This document shows positions 31,574-42,431 of a stretch of 64,000 bases of DNA, piece after piece. A model generated the notes under the pieces. The model saw only the letters and a program-made list of their open reading frames with translations, was not told where the DNA came from and searched no databases. Every line of letters starts with the position of its first letter. The first letter of the stretch is position 1. The translations under genes and the position numbers were made by a program. The stretch covers positions 38,012,753 to 38,076,752 of the forward strand of contig NC_090290.1 of NCBI RefSeq assembly GCF_037392515.1. The letters are read 5' to 3'. The DNA is from Haliotis asinina. Its lineage: Eukaryota > Mollusca > Gastropoda > Lepetellida > Haliotidae.

Positions 31574-32475
31574 AGCTCACCAGCCACCATTACTAATTAC
31601 CCTATCAGCCATGTATACTTTGTCACAGCTACAGCCACTATTGGCTTCCTCTTATTGTCTCATCATTACTACCACCCATTGTTGTTGTTGTTAATCCCCC
31701 GCTGTTGATTCATACCTACATGTTGTTATTACTTAATCCCTGTCCATGTATATGAGTCTGTTCTGTGATGTATTACTCCACTCTTGTTTGACAACGGTAT
31801 AAGGATCCATACCGAAACGTCGCATCATATGCAATAAAGAAGTTGTTATCCATAAAGAATCTTACCCTCTATATCACAATAACTTTGTCTGAAGTTGTTA
31901 TTTGTGGCATGTGACACTTGTTCACTCTTTATAAATTAATGTTTATAATGTTTGTCATTATATAATGTTAATAATTTCAGTGCCAATTATGAGAAATGTT
32001 AAATCTGAAATGTGTGTTTAATTTCATTCTAGGGATCCTGTGAATTTTCAATGGGTCAGACAGACATCTGCAACATACAGGACCCAGTGTCCTGCTACTT
32101 TGACACACCATTCGTTAACACTGTCAGCATGAGTTAAAGTTACAAATATCCCAGGCTGGCTTAGGATATTTTTACTTCTATCAATGAGTGTTGATATAAT
32201 ATATATATAGACACGAAGGTGAGATTCTATCTATCCTAAAAAAAATACCCTTCCTTAGTGTTTAATGAAAAACTAAAAACTGAAATCTCTGAACACTGTA
32301 CTACTGTTAGTCATGCAGTGCAGGAATGTTATAGCATTGTGATGTCGTAGGCTTGTCAGGGCATTGTACAAAATCTGCTGTCAAAACAATATCGTATGAT
32401 GTCAAACAAGTATTATCTCCTGTGGAACACAATTTTGGATGATAAACAAATCTAGTCTAGTCCTAACTATATTTT

Positions 32476-32645
32476 GTCAAAGCTGTGGTGGCTGAGTGGG
32501 TTAGATGACTTACTTTGTGTACTGGTGATTAGGCACCTGATTTGGAGGGTATGAGCTCCAATCCCAGATGGAACTCAACCCAACAAGAATACTAGAATTT
32601 GTACTTCACTGAGAAAGTGTAATCCCATTTATAACATAGGTTACA
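32476..32645 (+). repeat. tRNA-like SINE, family C
   Basis: GTGGCTGAGTGGGTTAGATG resembles the A-box half of a type II tRNA (Ser/Leu) and GAGCTCCAATCCC the B box; followed by GAGAAAGTGTAATCCCA. A second partial copy is at 41890-42005 (GGTTTGAATCCTGGATGGGA). Not a functional tRNA because arms do not pair well. Confidence 0.6.
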
Positions 32646-33029
32646 GCTGAAATTATTTATATCATGTAAAGCATGAGTATCAAAATGCAGGATATACTTA
32701 GTGATGTTCCAGATATTTGACCGTGGAATGTAAACAATAGAGCCAGGACTGCTGGTTACAGTGACTCACAGTAAACCAGGTCACATACTGATATGCATGT
32801 TCCGTTCAGGTGCCTGTTATGAAAGGCAAGGTTTTCATGGGATCAGCTCAAACATAGCCTCCATGGTCTAGTAGGTGGAGGCCCTGCATAGTTATATGTG
32901 TTATAACATAGTTATATTCTGTAGCTTGGTATAACATGGTACTTCACGTCATATGATGTATCATGGATGTAGAAAGTTCATATTAAATGTCTGTATGGCA
33001 TCCCAGCATATTCAGTGAACTAGGACTGT

Positions 33030-33140
33030 AGAACCAGTGTTAGTATAGCGTGACTGACTGACTGAAGTACGGACTGACTCACCCACTGACTCACATTCCC
33101 ACTCACATACCCTCTCACCCATTCACTCATATTCCTGTGT
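33030..33140. repeat. ACTC/ACTG-rich low-complexity tract
   Basis: Imperfect GACTGACTGACTGA, CACCCACTGACTCAC and CACCCATTCACTCA; looks like a decayed SINE tail or simple repeat. Confidence 0.6.
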
Positions 33141-33417
33141 GACTGGTAAAATCTTCAACAAGTAGACAATTGTGTTAAACTCACCTCCTTTACATGTTGC
33201 TACCTTAAGCTGGAATTCATTGATGGAGTGATGTTTCAATGAGTTGTCTTGTTCCTGCAGGTGGTGGGTGAGTTCATGGTATGGACTGGGAGCTGGTGCT
33301 GGCATGGGCAGCAATGTTATCATCCACAGCTTGTCAGCTGGTTGGGATGTAAGTATATTACATGATTATGGACACACGTACATACTTGTGCCGCAGCTTA
33401 GATTATCTCAGCGGATA

Positions 33418-33530
33418 TGTAAACTGACATGAGCATCAACCTATCCAAGTTTAGATACGATGACATGCGTCAAACTAGTCAGCAAGCCTGATCACCCTCT
33501 TTCCAATCTCAGATCTTCAGGGGACTAAAT
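33418..33530 (-). repeat. SINE family A fragment
   Basis: Head half only, from ACATGAGCATCAACCTATC to GATCTTCAGGGG. Confidence 0.65.
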
Positions 33531-33685
33531 TCTTTAGAGTTTAATTGCCTGTTTGATTGCAACCATTTTTGCTTAACAGTGTATTAGTTGATGAATGAAT
33601 ATACTTTGAGATAGACAAGTTTTTATCTTTCATGTACAATGTACTTGTAGGAAAGCATTGTAGGTTAAGTATAGTTTTATGATTG

Positions 33686-33985
33686 GGTGAGTGAGTGAGC
33701 TTAGTTTTACGCTGCTTTTAGCAGTATCACAACAGGGGACACAAGAATTGGGCTTCATCTATTGTACCTGCAGTGGAAGCTGTCTAAACCGGCACTCAAC
33801 GGGACTGATGAAACAGTCCGGTCTAGACATTGTGCTGGATTGTAGAGTTGGTGATAAATGTACAAGCCACGAGTGGAACTGAGACTTCATGCTGGTGTTG
33901 ACATCTTGCCGGTTTGGACAGATGCTGTTTTTTACAGATTCCACTGTATGTGGGAATCAAACCTGGTGTGGTTACCAAATGCCTT
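33686..33985 (-). repeat. SINE family B copy split by a MITE
   Basis: GTGAGTGAGTGAGCTTAGTT to TATTGTACCTG, then resumes TGTGGGAATCAAACCTGG after 33946. Confidence 0.8.
33771..33946. mobile_element. 176-bp MITE inside the SINE
   Basis: CAGTGGAAGCTGTCTAAACC at the left; reversed right end CAGTGGAATCTGTAAAAAAC followed by CTGTCCAAACCGGCA. Same family as 17659-18555. Confidence 0.8.
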
Positions 33986-34098
33986 TAGCCACTTGTTGGG
34001 AACTCAGTATGTACTCTAGGACTAGGTTGATAGATTGTTCAGGATATTTCTGAGATATGTTGTTGTTTGTTTGAACATGTTGATATATTTGTTTACAG

Positions 34099-34176
34099 AG
34101 AAATATGTCTACGGATCGTGAGGAAGGGCGGAACAGGTGACACGTCTCCTGTTCCTTTCTTTGCCTTCTTTGTTAG
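34099..34176 (+). CDS. SLC50A1: SWEET exon: end of TM1 and loop to TM2
   Basis: Acceptor TTTGTTTACAG, donor GTGAGT in phase 2. Encodes EICLRIVRKGGTGDTSPVPF then FAFFV. An acceptor two bases further in is also possible. The preceding exon must end in phase 2 with this choice. Confidence 0.9.
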
Positions 34177-37100
34177 GTGAGTGTTGTTATCTAGGCGACT
34201 TGGACACAAGTTTGTCATCAGAGATTCAAAATACCCAGTGTGGCTTACCTCTGTGGTGTAGTTGTTAGAGTGTCCGGCTGAAGAGCGGAAGGTTCTGGGT
34301 TCAACCCCGACTGCATCATACCAAAACATATTGAAATATGGTACTTGTTGGTCCCTGCCGGGTTCTTGCCATTAATAGATACAACGACTTGTCAGCTAGG
34401 AGTCAGTGTAATGTGTCTGAGTGGGGTATTTATGCTTAACTGTGACATGGTATCTCAGTGGGCTAGCATTTATAAACCAGCTTAAATCTCGGCTAGGACA
34501 AGCAGCCACACATACACATGTAAGTCATCAAATGAGCAAAATATTCTTAAGTACAACATTAATTTCAGTGTTTGCAAGACTTTAACTTACCAGTTAGCCA
34601 TCAGGGCCTGTTGCTATCTGCAGGCTGTAAACTCTACAGGCCCTGAATGAAGTCTGCAGGCACATTTGGTGAAAGTCAAACCAATAAAAACAAAATAGAC
34701 TAAACTGTTTCACACTGTTTCTGCAAAATTAAGCAAAGCCTGTAGCACACAGAGGAGTTTTTATTTGTTAGACTGGTGTTGACATTCCTACGTCCAAGTA
34801 TAAGTTATCGTAACATGATAGATTGTGAATGATTTCCAGATGTTAATAAAGGAAAAAGGGGAAACATTCCAGTTGAAAAATAATTGACAGATAATTTACT
34901 GAAGGCCATAAGGGCCTGCACAAATTTGGAACTACTGGCCTGATACAATAACAACCGGCACTGGGTCTCTGGGCTGGTGGTTATTTCTAACGCGGGTTAA
35001 ATTCCACTTCACCTCACCTCTTTCAGTATTTGGGGCAAGTAATCCACATTGTCTAGAATACTGAGATAATGTCACATAACTTGTAATTCATGTTTGGTTG
35101 AGAATGAGAACTGACAGTTTCTGTTTTGATGGGTATTGTGTTCTTAAACCTATCCACTTTCAGACAGCCTTATTGGGCAATGTTGATATCTTCTGTGATG
35201 TTTCAGTGCGTGTATCTGGCTCAAGTACAGCATCATGCGCAGCATCTACTCCATGATAATGTCTAACACACTTGGGGCTATACTGCAGTTCCTCTACATT
35301 TGCATCTTCTATATCTACACCGTCAAGAGGGTAGGTGACGTCGACAGTAGACGCCATATATTCCAACAGACTCTATAGATTAAATACATTTTTGCCAACA
35401 AGAGATGACAAGGAGAAATGTAATGCCGATAATTTTGAAATCTGTTGTTGGAGGAATATGAAATTAAAGCTTTACTCTGGATTACTATTATTTTTCTTTC
35501 TCAGAATCCGTGATTTTATGTATTTCGTTGACAACTAAATTTATGATCAAACTACCCATTTTGAAACTACTATTTGCAGCACTTAGACAACACCTAGTTA
35601 TCATCTTGTAATTAGGCACTAGTTAGAAGGGCACTTTTGGGAAAATTTGGGAGCTCCATTGAAGCTGCCACACCATAACTGGATTATTGTTGAAAGTGGT
35701 GTTGCCCTCAGTTCATGCTCTGTCACTTTTACTGAGAGACCCACATGATCCCAGAATCTGTGGCCTCTCATCATTAATTTCTCCATGGTATACGTTCTGA
35801 TAAATCTCCACTTGAATATATATGCATCTATAAGTCGGCCCAGTAATTTTATTACCTCCCTTTACTGTCTGCACATTGTCACAGTGGCCAGTCAGCTAAG
35901 CTGCCATTGGAGCTGAGCTTGCCAGTGTTGAAAAAGATCACAGCTGCAAATTTCTTTGTACAATGCGACTCTTATTTTCTGATTTTGCGGCAGTCATACA
36001 GACAAACTGACAGGTCCAAAACTTGAAAAAAAAGTGTATGCAAGAACTCGTACATCTTTCAGAGTATCTCTGCATCATTTGTGTTGCCAAGTTTAAGCGA
36101 TTTAAAAAGTGAAAGTTAGTTGTGATTGGTACGCACAACGTCCCAGCATACACACCTGATTGGATGAAAAGCCAGCCAAGGGAGGTAATGAATTCATCGG
36201 GCTGAGCCGTAGATGCTTCCAGGGTATAGTGGAGATATATCGGAACTTATACCATGGAGATATCAAGGATGGTTGCCTCTATAATTGCTGAATAAAAGAA
36301 ATGACCTATCCTAGCATTAGCCATGTATATGTTTATTACCTCAGAACCAAATGCACAGACTCATCAGCTTTAGTGTCCTCCTGCTTTTTGGACCACTCAT
36401 CTACATCCGATACTACCAACCCGATGATGTCATCGCCGCAGGGCAACTTGGACTTTATGGATGCTTTTTAACAGTTGTATGTTATGCTTCACCCCTGGCA
36501 ACAGTGGTGAGTATATCTACATAACAGAGGCAGCTACAATTTTCTTTGTCTGGAATTTATTATCTGTACAGAGACTCATATTTGCTGTCTGAAGCAGATG
36601 TCACTTACAGTTCAAAAACTGAAATGACATTTTTCCAATTATTGTTGTTGTAGGTATGTTTTGGTTTTGTACTGGTGAAGTGGGGAAGCTTTAATGCTTA
36701 TTCTGTGCTAAAATAGCAATGCCAGATTACAGCTAGAGTCTGAGAATTTTTATCCAAAATGACAAGTTTCAATCATAATCTTTTGATGGTCATGATTTCA
36801 TTCATCTGCTGTACTGTATGTGTTTTCTGCCTTAAACTTCTCAAAGAGCATGAAATCAATGAAGTGGGAATTTTCACACGTTTGTGGATACCAGTGATAC
36901 GTTGAGTACACAGCCAGTAGTTCTAGTTCCATCTGTGACTGAGTCTGCTTTTGTAGTGGACACTGCCAGGGATAAACCTAGCAATTGTTTTTGATGTGCC
37001 AATACCTAACTCGGTTACTTAAATATGTGTAAGCCCCAATGCTTAGTAGGCGAGTCCAAGTGTCTCACCGGGTTAATTTTAGGTGGGCCCTTTTTTTATT

Positions 37101-39271
37101 TGGGTGTTTGAAGTTTTCATCCTAATGTGTTTAAGTTGTATGTTATATAAACTGTTTTAATGAATTGGTGATTTTTTTTCTGAGATATGATCATTTATGA
37201 TCATGAATGAAAACCAAAACCGAAAGTTACCAAATGAAAGTTTTTTGGAAACATGCTGTCATTGGCTGAACCGATCAAAACAACAAATGAGGCATCATTA
37301 TTGCATGATTGAATAGTGTTTTGTGTGATTGCGACAAATGATAACAAAATCTATTGTTTAATATTTGCTAAGACTGCACTTGTATTTGTGTCCACAGGAT
37401 GTGACCCAAATTTCTATCAATTGCAATTCATATTTTGATGGGGAAATGCTGCAGAAACACATCCTTGGTTTATCCTTGCACAGCTGTACCTGTTATCCCA
37501 GAAATATGTGATAGGGTTTGTGTTTGCAGGTCAATAGGGCAGGGCAGACGTGCATAATGGTTGTGACGTGGGACTACAAAGCCTCATCACTGTTGAGTCC
37601 CAGTTTAGTTGAGTGAATCAGGTTTGTTTTGTCCAAAATCAAACCACCTTTGTGGAACTTTTGGATAGATGGATTAAGTACAGGCACAACGACCTTTGTT
37701 GTCTACATGAAAATTAAATGTGTGTTTCAAGCAGACTGAAAGATAGGACTGAGAAAATGTTTTCTTTGCAGGCACAAGTTGTAAGAAGCAAAAGTTGTGA
37801 TTCTATATCTGCGCCGCTGTGTGTGCTGAACTTTGTTGCAGCAGTGGGCTGGTATTCGTACGGCCGGATCATCAGTGACCTCTATGTCTCAGTGAGTGTT
37901 CCAGTAGATCCTTAAACTTGCAGATACGGGTTAGAATTGATCTTCGCCAACCTATGCTTGTCATAAGCAGCAAGGGTTTGGTCAGGTTCACTGACAAAAA
38001 GATTGTATGCCTAGTGCTAGATTGTAACCAGACGACTATGAGATGTACCTTAGTGAGCCATTATGAGTGGCAAATAGCCTCCATGAAGATCTGGGTTAGA
38101 ATTGATCTTCGCCAACCTATACTTGTCTTAAGCAGCAAGGGTTTGGTCAAGTTCACTGACAAAAAGATTGCATGCCTAGTGCTAAATGAATACACACAGT
38201 CAAAGTCAGGCATCCATGTAACCAGACGACTACGACACGTACCTTAGTGGGCCATTATGAGTGGCAAATAGCCTCCATGAAGATCTGGGTTAGAATTGAT
38301 CTTCGCCAACCTATACTTATCGTAAGCAGCAAGGGTTTGGTCAGGTTCACTGACAAAAAGATTGCATGCCTAGTGCTAAATGAATACACACAGTCAAAGT
38401 CAGGCGTCCATGTAACCAGATGACTATGAGATGCACCTTAGTGGGCCATTATGAGTGGCAAATAGCCTCCATGAAGATCTGGGTTAGAATTGGCCTTCAG
38501 CAACCCATACTTGTTGTAAAAGGCTGATTTGATCAGGTGGCCAGGATTGCTGGCTTGGTAGACACTGTCACCGTATCCCAGTTGCATAAGTCAGTGCTCA
38601 TGCTGTTGATCGCAGGATTGTCTGGCCAAGAGTCTGTTAATTACAGACCGTTGCCATATAGCTAGAATGTTGCTGAGTGCTGCGTTAAGCTAGCAAATTT
38701 AGTAGATACAGTAATGTTCACATTAAGCATGATCTTATATCACATTGTTTGAAAGTTAAACTACATCTTGTTTTCAGGGCAAGGCGTAAGTGACTAAAAA
38801 TTTTTATCAAGCTCAAATTGTAAACTTATTTTTCAGTTTCACATTGACTGTATATTTGAAAGTGACTTCTATTACTTGTATTAGGAACTCTTGCCTTATC
38901 AACAAGCTACCTCAGTTCAGTTCAGTTTTAACAATACTTTTTGCATTATTACAAGAACTTACGGTTTGCACTTGAAAGATCCAATGAATCCGTTGGTAAA
39001 TGACCAGATGCGCCGTTGAGATTGATGTCCTGTGATTCAGGGAAAAACAAAGCAGCTGTGAGCAACCGAGCTGGAACTCAGCGCTATATAAACAAATTTT
39101 GATTATTAAGCATGTGATAAAGTGGTTTAACTTGTTAAGTGAGTTTTTTGTGTATTTCTTTTTCAGTACCCAAACGTGATGGGGATTGTTCTTGGATGCT
39201 TGCAGTTCGCACTGTTCTGTGCCTACCCATCTAGATCCAGTAGTTCAAAGACCAGTTCTCTTGATGTGTGA
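34099..39271 (+). CDS. SLC50A1: SWEET sugar transporter (SLC50A1 type), gene span, N-terminal exon not found
   Basis: SWEETs are seven-helix uniporters (two triple-helix bundles, MtN3/saliva repeats) that move glucose or other sugars across plasma and internal membranes down a gradient (family knowledge). Five exons join in agreeing phases to give 195 residues of the usual ~220: EICLRIVRKGGTGDTSPVPF in the first repeat, a loop after TM2 with ACIWLKYS, TM3 with NTLGAILQFLYICIFYIY, the second repeat with CYASPLATVAQVVRSKS, GWYSYGRIISDLYV and the closing PNVMGIVLGCLQFALF. The conserved P of each repeat (SPVPF; SPLAT) and the PN of the last helix are present. Missing are roughly 25 N-terminal residues including most of TM1, on an exon upstream that I could not identify. 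The second copy reads SISAPL where many SWEETs have a Y/MPxPL motif. Confidence 0.92.
34228..34560 (+). repeat. tRNA-derived SINE in SWEET intron
   Basis: TGGTGTAGTTGTTAGAGTGT and GGTTCTGGGTTCAACCCC give A- and B-box-like segments; the 3' part ends ATGAGCAAAATATTCTTAAG. Single copy in the window. Confidence 0.6.
35207..35330 (+). CDS. SLC50A1: SWEET exon: TM2-TM3
   Basis: Completes a split Ser codon and reads ACIWLKYSIMRSIYSMIMSN followed by a hydrophobic helix to YTVKR. Acceptor GATGTTTCAG, donor GTAGGT, phase 0 out. Confidence 0.94.
35780..36260. mobile_element. Foldback MITE, copy 1 (SWEET intron)
   Basis: TCTCCATGGTATACGTTCTG and its inverse ending TATACCATGGAGA; inner inverted TTACCTCCCTTT / AAGGGAGGTAATG. 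Same family at 57999-58424 and 62470-62935; contains GACTCTTATTTTCTGATTTT-like centre. Confidence 0.8.
36345..36506 (+). CDS. SLC50A1: SWEET exon: TM4 and start of second repeat
   Basis: 54 codons, phase 0 both ends: a hydrophobic stretch LISFSVLLLFGPLIYIRYY, then GQLGLYGCFLTVVCYASPLA, the conserved start of the second triple-helix bundle. Acceptor TTACCTCAG, donor GTGAGT. Confidence 0.94.
37772..37891 (+). CDS. SLC50A1: SWEET exon: TM5-TM6
   Basis: 40 codons: AQVVRSKSCDSISAPLCVLN then a helix to GWYSYGRIISDLYVS. The VVRSKS segment matches the V(I/V)RTKS signature. Acceptor TTTGCAG, donor GTGAGT. Confidence 0.93.
37922..38473 (+). repeat. ~193-bp tandem array built on a SINE head (SWEET intron)
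   Basis: Units start at 37922, 38088 and 38281, each with GGGTTAGAATTGATCTTCGC, AGCAGCAAGGGTTTGGTCA and GCAAATAGCCTCCATGA; unit 1 lacks 27 bp. The first ~80 bp of each unit matches the 5' head of SINE family A, and the array runs into a complete family A copy at 38474. Confidence 0.92.
38474..38700 (+). repeat. SINE family A copy ending the array
   Basis: Head GATCTGGGTTAGAATTGGCC to tail ATGTTGCTGAGTGCTGCG. Confidence 0.82.
39167..39271 (+). CDS. SLC50A1: SWEET last exon: TM7 and stop
   Basis: YPNVMGIVLGCLQFALF is the family's last helix, with the conserved PN; a 15-residue Ser-rich tail ends at TGA. Polypyrimidine-rich acceptor TTCTTTTTCAG. No clear AATAAA follows within 1 kb. Confidence 0.92.
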   Translation, partial: YPNVMGIVLGCLQFALFCAYPSRSSSSKTSSLDV

Positions 39272-40358
39272 CAGCAGTCTGGTGATACTCTAGACAACTC
39301 ACAGATAACATTGGTGCTGATGTACATCACAATCTTTGTGCTAAAGCAATTTAACTTAATATATACTTACAACACTCTTAGCGCTAAGGTCATTTTGAAC
39401 AACAGCACCCTGTACTTCCCAGAGCCCCTTTCCACATGGCAATCTTAGCACTAAGACTATTGGTATGCTAATTTTAAAGTTCTAGCTGAACAGCCAGATA
39501 GTCAGCTATTCCTTGAGATTGCTAAGTTCTGGTGTGGACTAGCAGAAATCCAGTGATGGTAATCTATGATCATTAGCATTTCCAGGCAATAGTTCTGGCC
39601 TAGTTCTCTCAGCTTTAAATATGGTACAGTGAAATCTGTCTAAACTGCCACCCTGGGGACCGATATAAAATGCATGTTAGGGCAGGTTGCCTGACTAGTC
39701 AGTGACGACCTTGTCCAACTTGACTGAGATTTACTCTCAGTCTCTTAGTCTCTGTAATGCCTTTGATCTCCAGTAATTTTGCAACAAATTAAAACATTGT
39801 TGTTGACAGATATTCTTTATTAGGCACTATACATTGTTCAGATAACAAGTATTGAGTTAAGGGACTTGATTGGACTCCTCATACCAGTGCTAATTTATAT
39901 AGTGTTAATTACAACTAAAATTGCTTGTTGGCACTGCATAAACAAGTGCCATATTAGACAGTGTTTTAATAATCATAATATCATCATAAATTGGCAAGAA
40001 CAAATTTTATGTCGGTATTGACAGTGAGTCGGATATGACAGGTACATGCTTTGGCAAGTTTTACAGTACAAATTTCAGTCCCTAAAACTGACCAAAAATG
40101 TATACATAGTCAGAATTTCTGAAGCGTTCAAGCATGATACTGAGGACAGTGAATAAGGTTTTCAAAGTCCTGGGTTAATCTAGAGATAGATTAGTAAGGT
40201 TGCAGTACGAGGATTGTTTTGTGGAATGGGGTCCTGGAATACATTAGAAATGATATCAATGAAATGTTTCTGTTATAAGCACAAATATGTTGGACATATT
40301 GTCCTGACCAATTCATGGAGTGCTAGTAATGATTGTCATATTGTGGGGATCAGCTTTA
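39272..40358. other. Downstream of SWEET; probable 3' UTR then repeats
   Basis: No second gene. CAGTGAAATCTGTCTAAACT at 39629 (after TA) is an end of the 17659-type element; a degenerate opposite end may be GCCATATTAGACAGTG near 39970. TCTTAGCGCTAAGG (39375) and ATCTTAGCACTAAGA (39445) recall the 54795 palindrome. Confidence 0.45.
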
Positions 40359-40635
40359 CAGGGTTCGATTTGAGAAATGTTAGCCTACTTGCACCAGGTG
40401 CACCTAATATAAAAACCTAGCTGCACCAGCTAAATCCCATTAGCCATATGTATGAAAGAGATATGTTTTGGAATTAACCAAAAAATATGCTATTGAATTA
40501 TTTTGATGTTTTATTCAGAAGTTTACCCACTCAAAAGTTGACTTGCACCTGGTGCAAGTTTGTCTAATAACAAGGTTCCACCTTGTAATACTGGGTTTCA
40601 CCAATGGAAGCAACAAAGCACTAAATCGAACCCTG
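40359..40635. mobile_element. 277-bp hAT-like MITE
   Basis: CAGGGTTCGATTTGAG at the left and, reversed, CAGGGTTCGATTTAGTGC at the right; inner CTTGCACCAGGTGCA / GCACCTGGTGCAAG also inverted. No clear 8-bp duplication. Confidence 0.8.
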
Positions 40636-41411
40636 GATTTAGGAAACTGCAGCAATTCCATTCCTTTGTATCCTTCTACTAGTGGTGCAATATCGTAAGT
40701 CCTGACATTGTGTACTTTTTTAATTTGTTCAGTATTGGCAGCATGTGGTCATCACCAAGATGTATACTCCATGAGACACCTCAAAATATTGCACAAGTAT
40801 GTTTTACCAGCAGTGTTTGAAGCATGACATTTGCCAAATTGATTTGATGAATCTTTGTAAGAGTTTTGTTTTGAAAATACTATCTCTAACAGATGTAAGC
40901 TGTACACAGAACATTATGTATGAAATAGAATTTAGATAGATTCTTTTGAGTGTTGCAGGAATGTCCCGTTTAGTGAAGACTCTTTTGCATCGTTGACTTA
41001 GTCCTTTTGTCTTGTTAGTTTAATTGTTAATATGAAACATTTCCAGATCTTGTCAATACTCAGTATGGATCATGTTGAGAGATACTGAAGAACCAGTCGA
41101 GATTTGTGCCATATTTATTGATAATATTGTGTAATTTTATCAGTTGCTGATATTAGTGGTGTTTCACAAATACTCTGTATAGAGAGGCTATTTATCTGTT
41201 GTCTAGATCGAGATATGTAACATGTTATATTTTTGGGATTACACTTTCTTTGTAAAGTATAGATTCTAGTGCTTGGGGAGCTGAGTTTCATCTGAGATTC
41301 AAACCTGATTGCCAGCATGCAGAATTGGTCACCTTATCTTCTCAGCCACCAAAGTTTCCACAAGACAGAAATTCAGACAGCTGGTAGTCCAGATCAGAAA
41401 CTTTGTGCAAC
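40636..41411. other. Intergenic, nothing recognised
   Basis: Short open frames on the minus strand at 41115-41318 lack family resemblance. Confidence 0.4.
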
Positions 41412-41875
41412 CAGGGCTCCAGATAATTTTTCAACATCGGGAGTAAGAAGAAAAACTTAAGAGTACACTTAGAATACTGTATGGGATTTAATGGAATGTG
41501 ACTGTGACAAGACGAAGTGACACTAGTAGCAGTTCATTCATCATTCATACAGCAGTTTCATAACTTGACCCTCCACAGAAAGAAGCTTGTAATTTGTTTC
41601 TGTGCCATCATGTTTATATACACATGCCCAATTTTGACCAATCACATTTAACCGAGATGATTCGCTGCTGGACGATTCCCCATAAATGGCAAGGAAAACC
41701 ACAGTGTGTCGGTATCACATGAATTAAAATGTGGTACTTAGATATATTGGATATAAATACGTCTGCAGACTATTCTAAGACCATACCCGATTGCTACATT
41801 TTGTAAATTATTTCCTACCGTATCTTGCACGTTTTATCCTTTCATACGTCAATTTGGTCTTTGTATGGAGCCCTG
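41412..41875. mobile_element. 464-bp hAT-like MITE
   Basis: Inverted ends CAGGGCTCCA / TGGAGCCCTG; outside bases TGTGCAAC and TGTAAGCC agree at five of eight positions, compatible with a decayed 8-bp duplication. Non-coding. Confidence 0.7.
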
Positions 41876-41889
41876 TGTAAGCCTCTGAA

Positions 41890-42005
41890 TGGTTTAAATG
41901 TTAATTTGGTGAAAGACAGACAGTATGGGTTTGAATCCTGGATGGGACAACCCAAGTAAGTGCTAGAAAGTGTAATCCCAAATATAGCATATATATTAAC
42001 CATTC
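41890..42005 (+). repeat. SINE family C, partial
   Basis: GGTTTGAATCCTGGATGGGA then TGCTAGAAAGTGTAATCCCA, matching the second half of 32476-32645. Confidence 0.55.
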
Positions 42006-42431
42006 TCTAAACGGCTCTGTGTATTCATAAACAACAGGAAGCTTGTTGAATAGACACATGCTTTGTCTATATTATAAGTTGTTCACTGGTCATGAAGCCC
42101 CAGTGAACAACGTATTTATCTTACCAAACACCTGAATGTTAATTCTGAACTGTTTGAAGCATTGGTATCGGATCATACACTTCAGCCAACCTGTGTCAAT
42201 CAAATGATTCAAATCTTGCAAGTGTTGTCGTAGTAAAATAACCCCAGTGTAATTCCCCTTCTTAATAATCACAGGAACTACATTTGAATGTTTTGTCAAA
42301 ATTTATTTATTGAAATGTGAGGCAAATCTTTTTGTGGTTAATCCTAGATTTTACAGACGGCACAAGTAAAACAGATTTGGTGTTATCTCCCTCCCATCGA
42401 TTTGCCTTTGCACAAGTAATTTCTGCGCGTC

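Larger units (their letters stand above)
30643..31867 (+). mobile_element. Penelope-like retroelement, inverted-dimer truncated copy
   Basis: Both ends are the same ~40-bp sequence in inverted orientation (GGGTAAGATTCTTTATGGAT at 30643; its inverse ends at 31867). The left part (30643 to ~31066) is a minus-strand piece encoding the segment before the endonuclease; the right part (~31067-31867) is plus-strand with GIY-YIG endonuclease and 3' tail. TATGTCACAATAA (30590s) and TATATCACAATAA (31868-31880) around the insert look like a target duplication. Partial inversion at the 5' side is typical of Penelope-like element insertions (family knowledge). Confidence 0.85.
30491..32123. mobile_element. 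Middle level: hAT-like MITE, split
   Basis: CAGTGTTCACGAATATTGTC at 30491, interrupted at about 30603-30642, resuming at 31868 and ending ACACTG at 32123. Matches copies at 26246 and 43898. No clean target duplication remains. Confidence 0.85.
30449..32228. mobile_element. Outer MITE of a three-level nested insertion
   Basis: Same element as 17004-17149. Left part 30449-30490 (AAGAATCTCACCCATGTGTC), right part 32124-32228 ending GACACGAAGGTGAGATTCT. Interrupted by the hAT-like MITE. Confidence 0.85.

Noticed and set aside
33261-33348. Splice-framed segment (CCTGCAG acceptor, GTAAGT donor) upstream of SWEET
   Set aside because: None of its frames resembles SWEET TM1 and the composition is not helix-like; at most an untranslated exon.
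34240-34320. Possible tRNA gene
   Set aside because: A- and B-box-like segments are present but stems do not close and a SINE body follows; same for 32488, 29880 and 49975.
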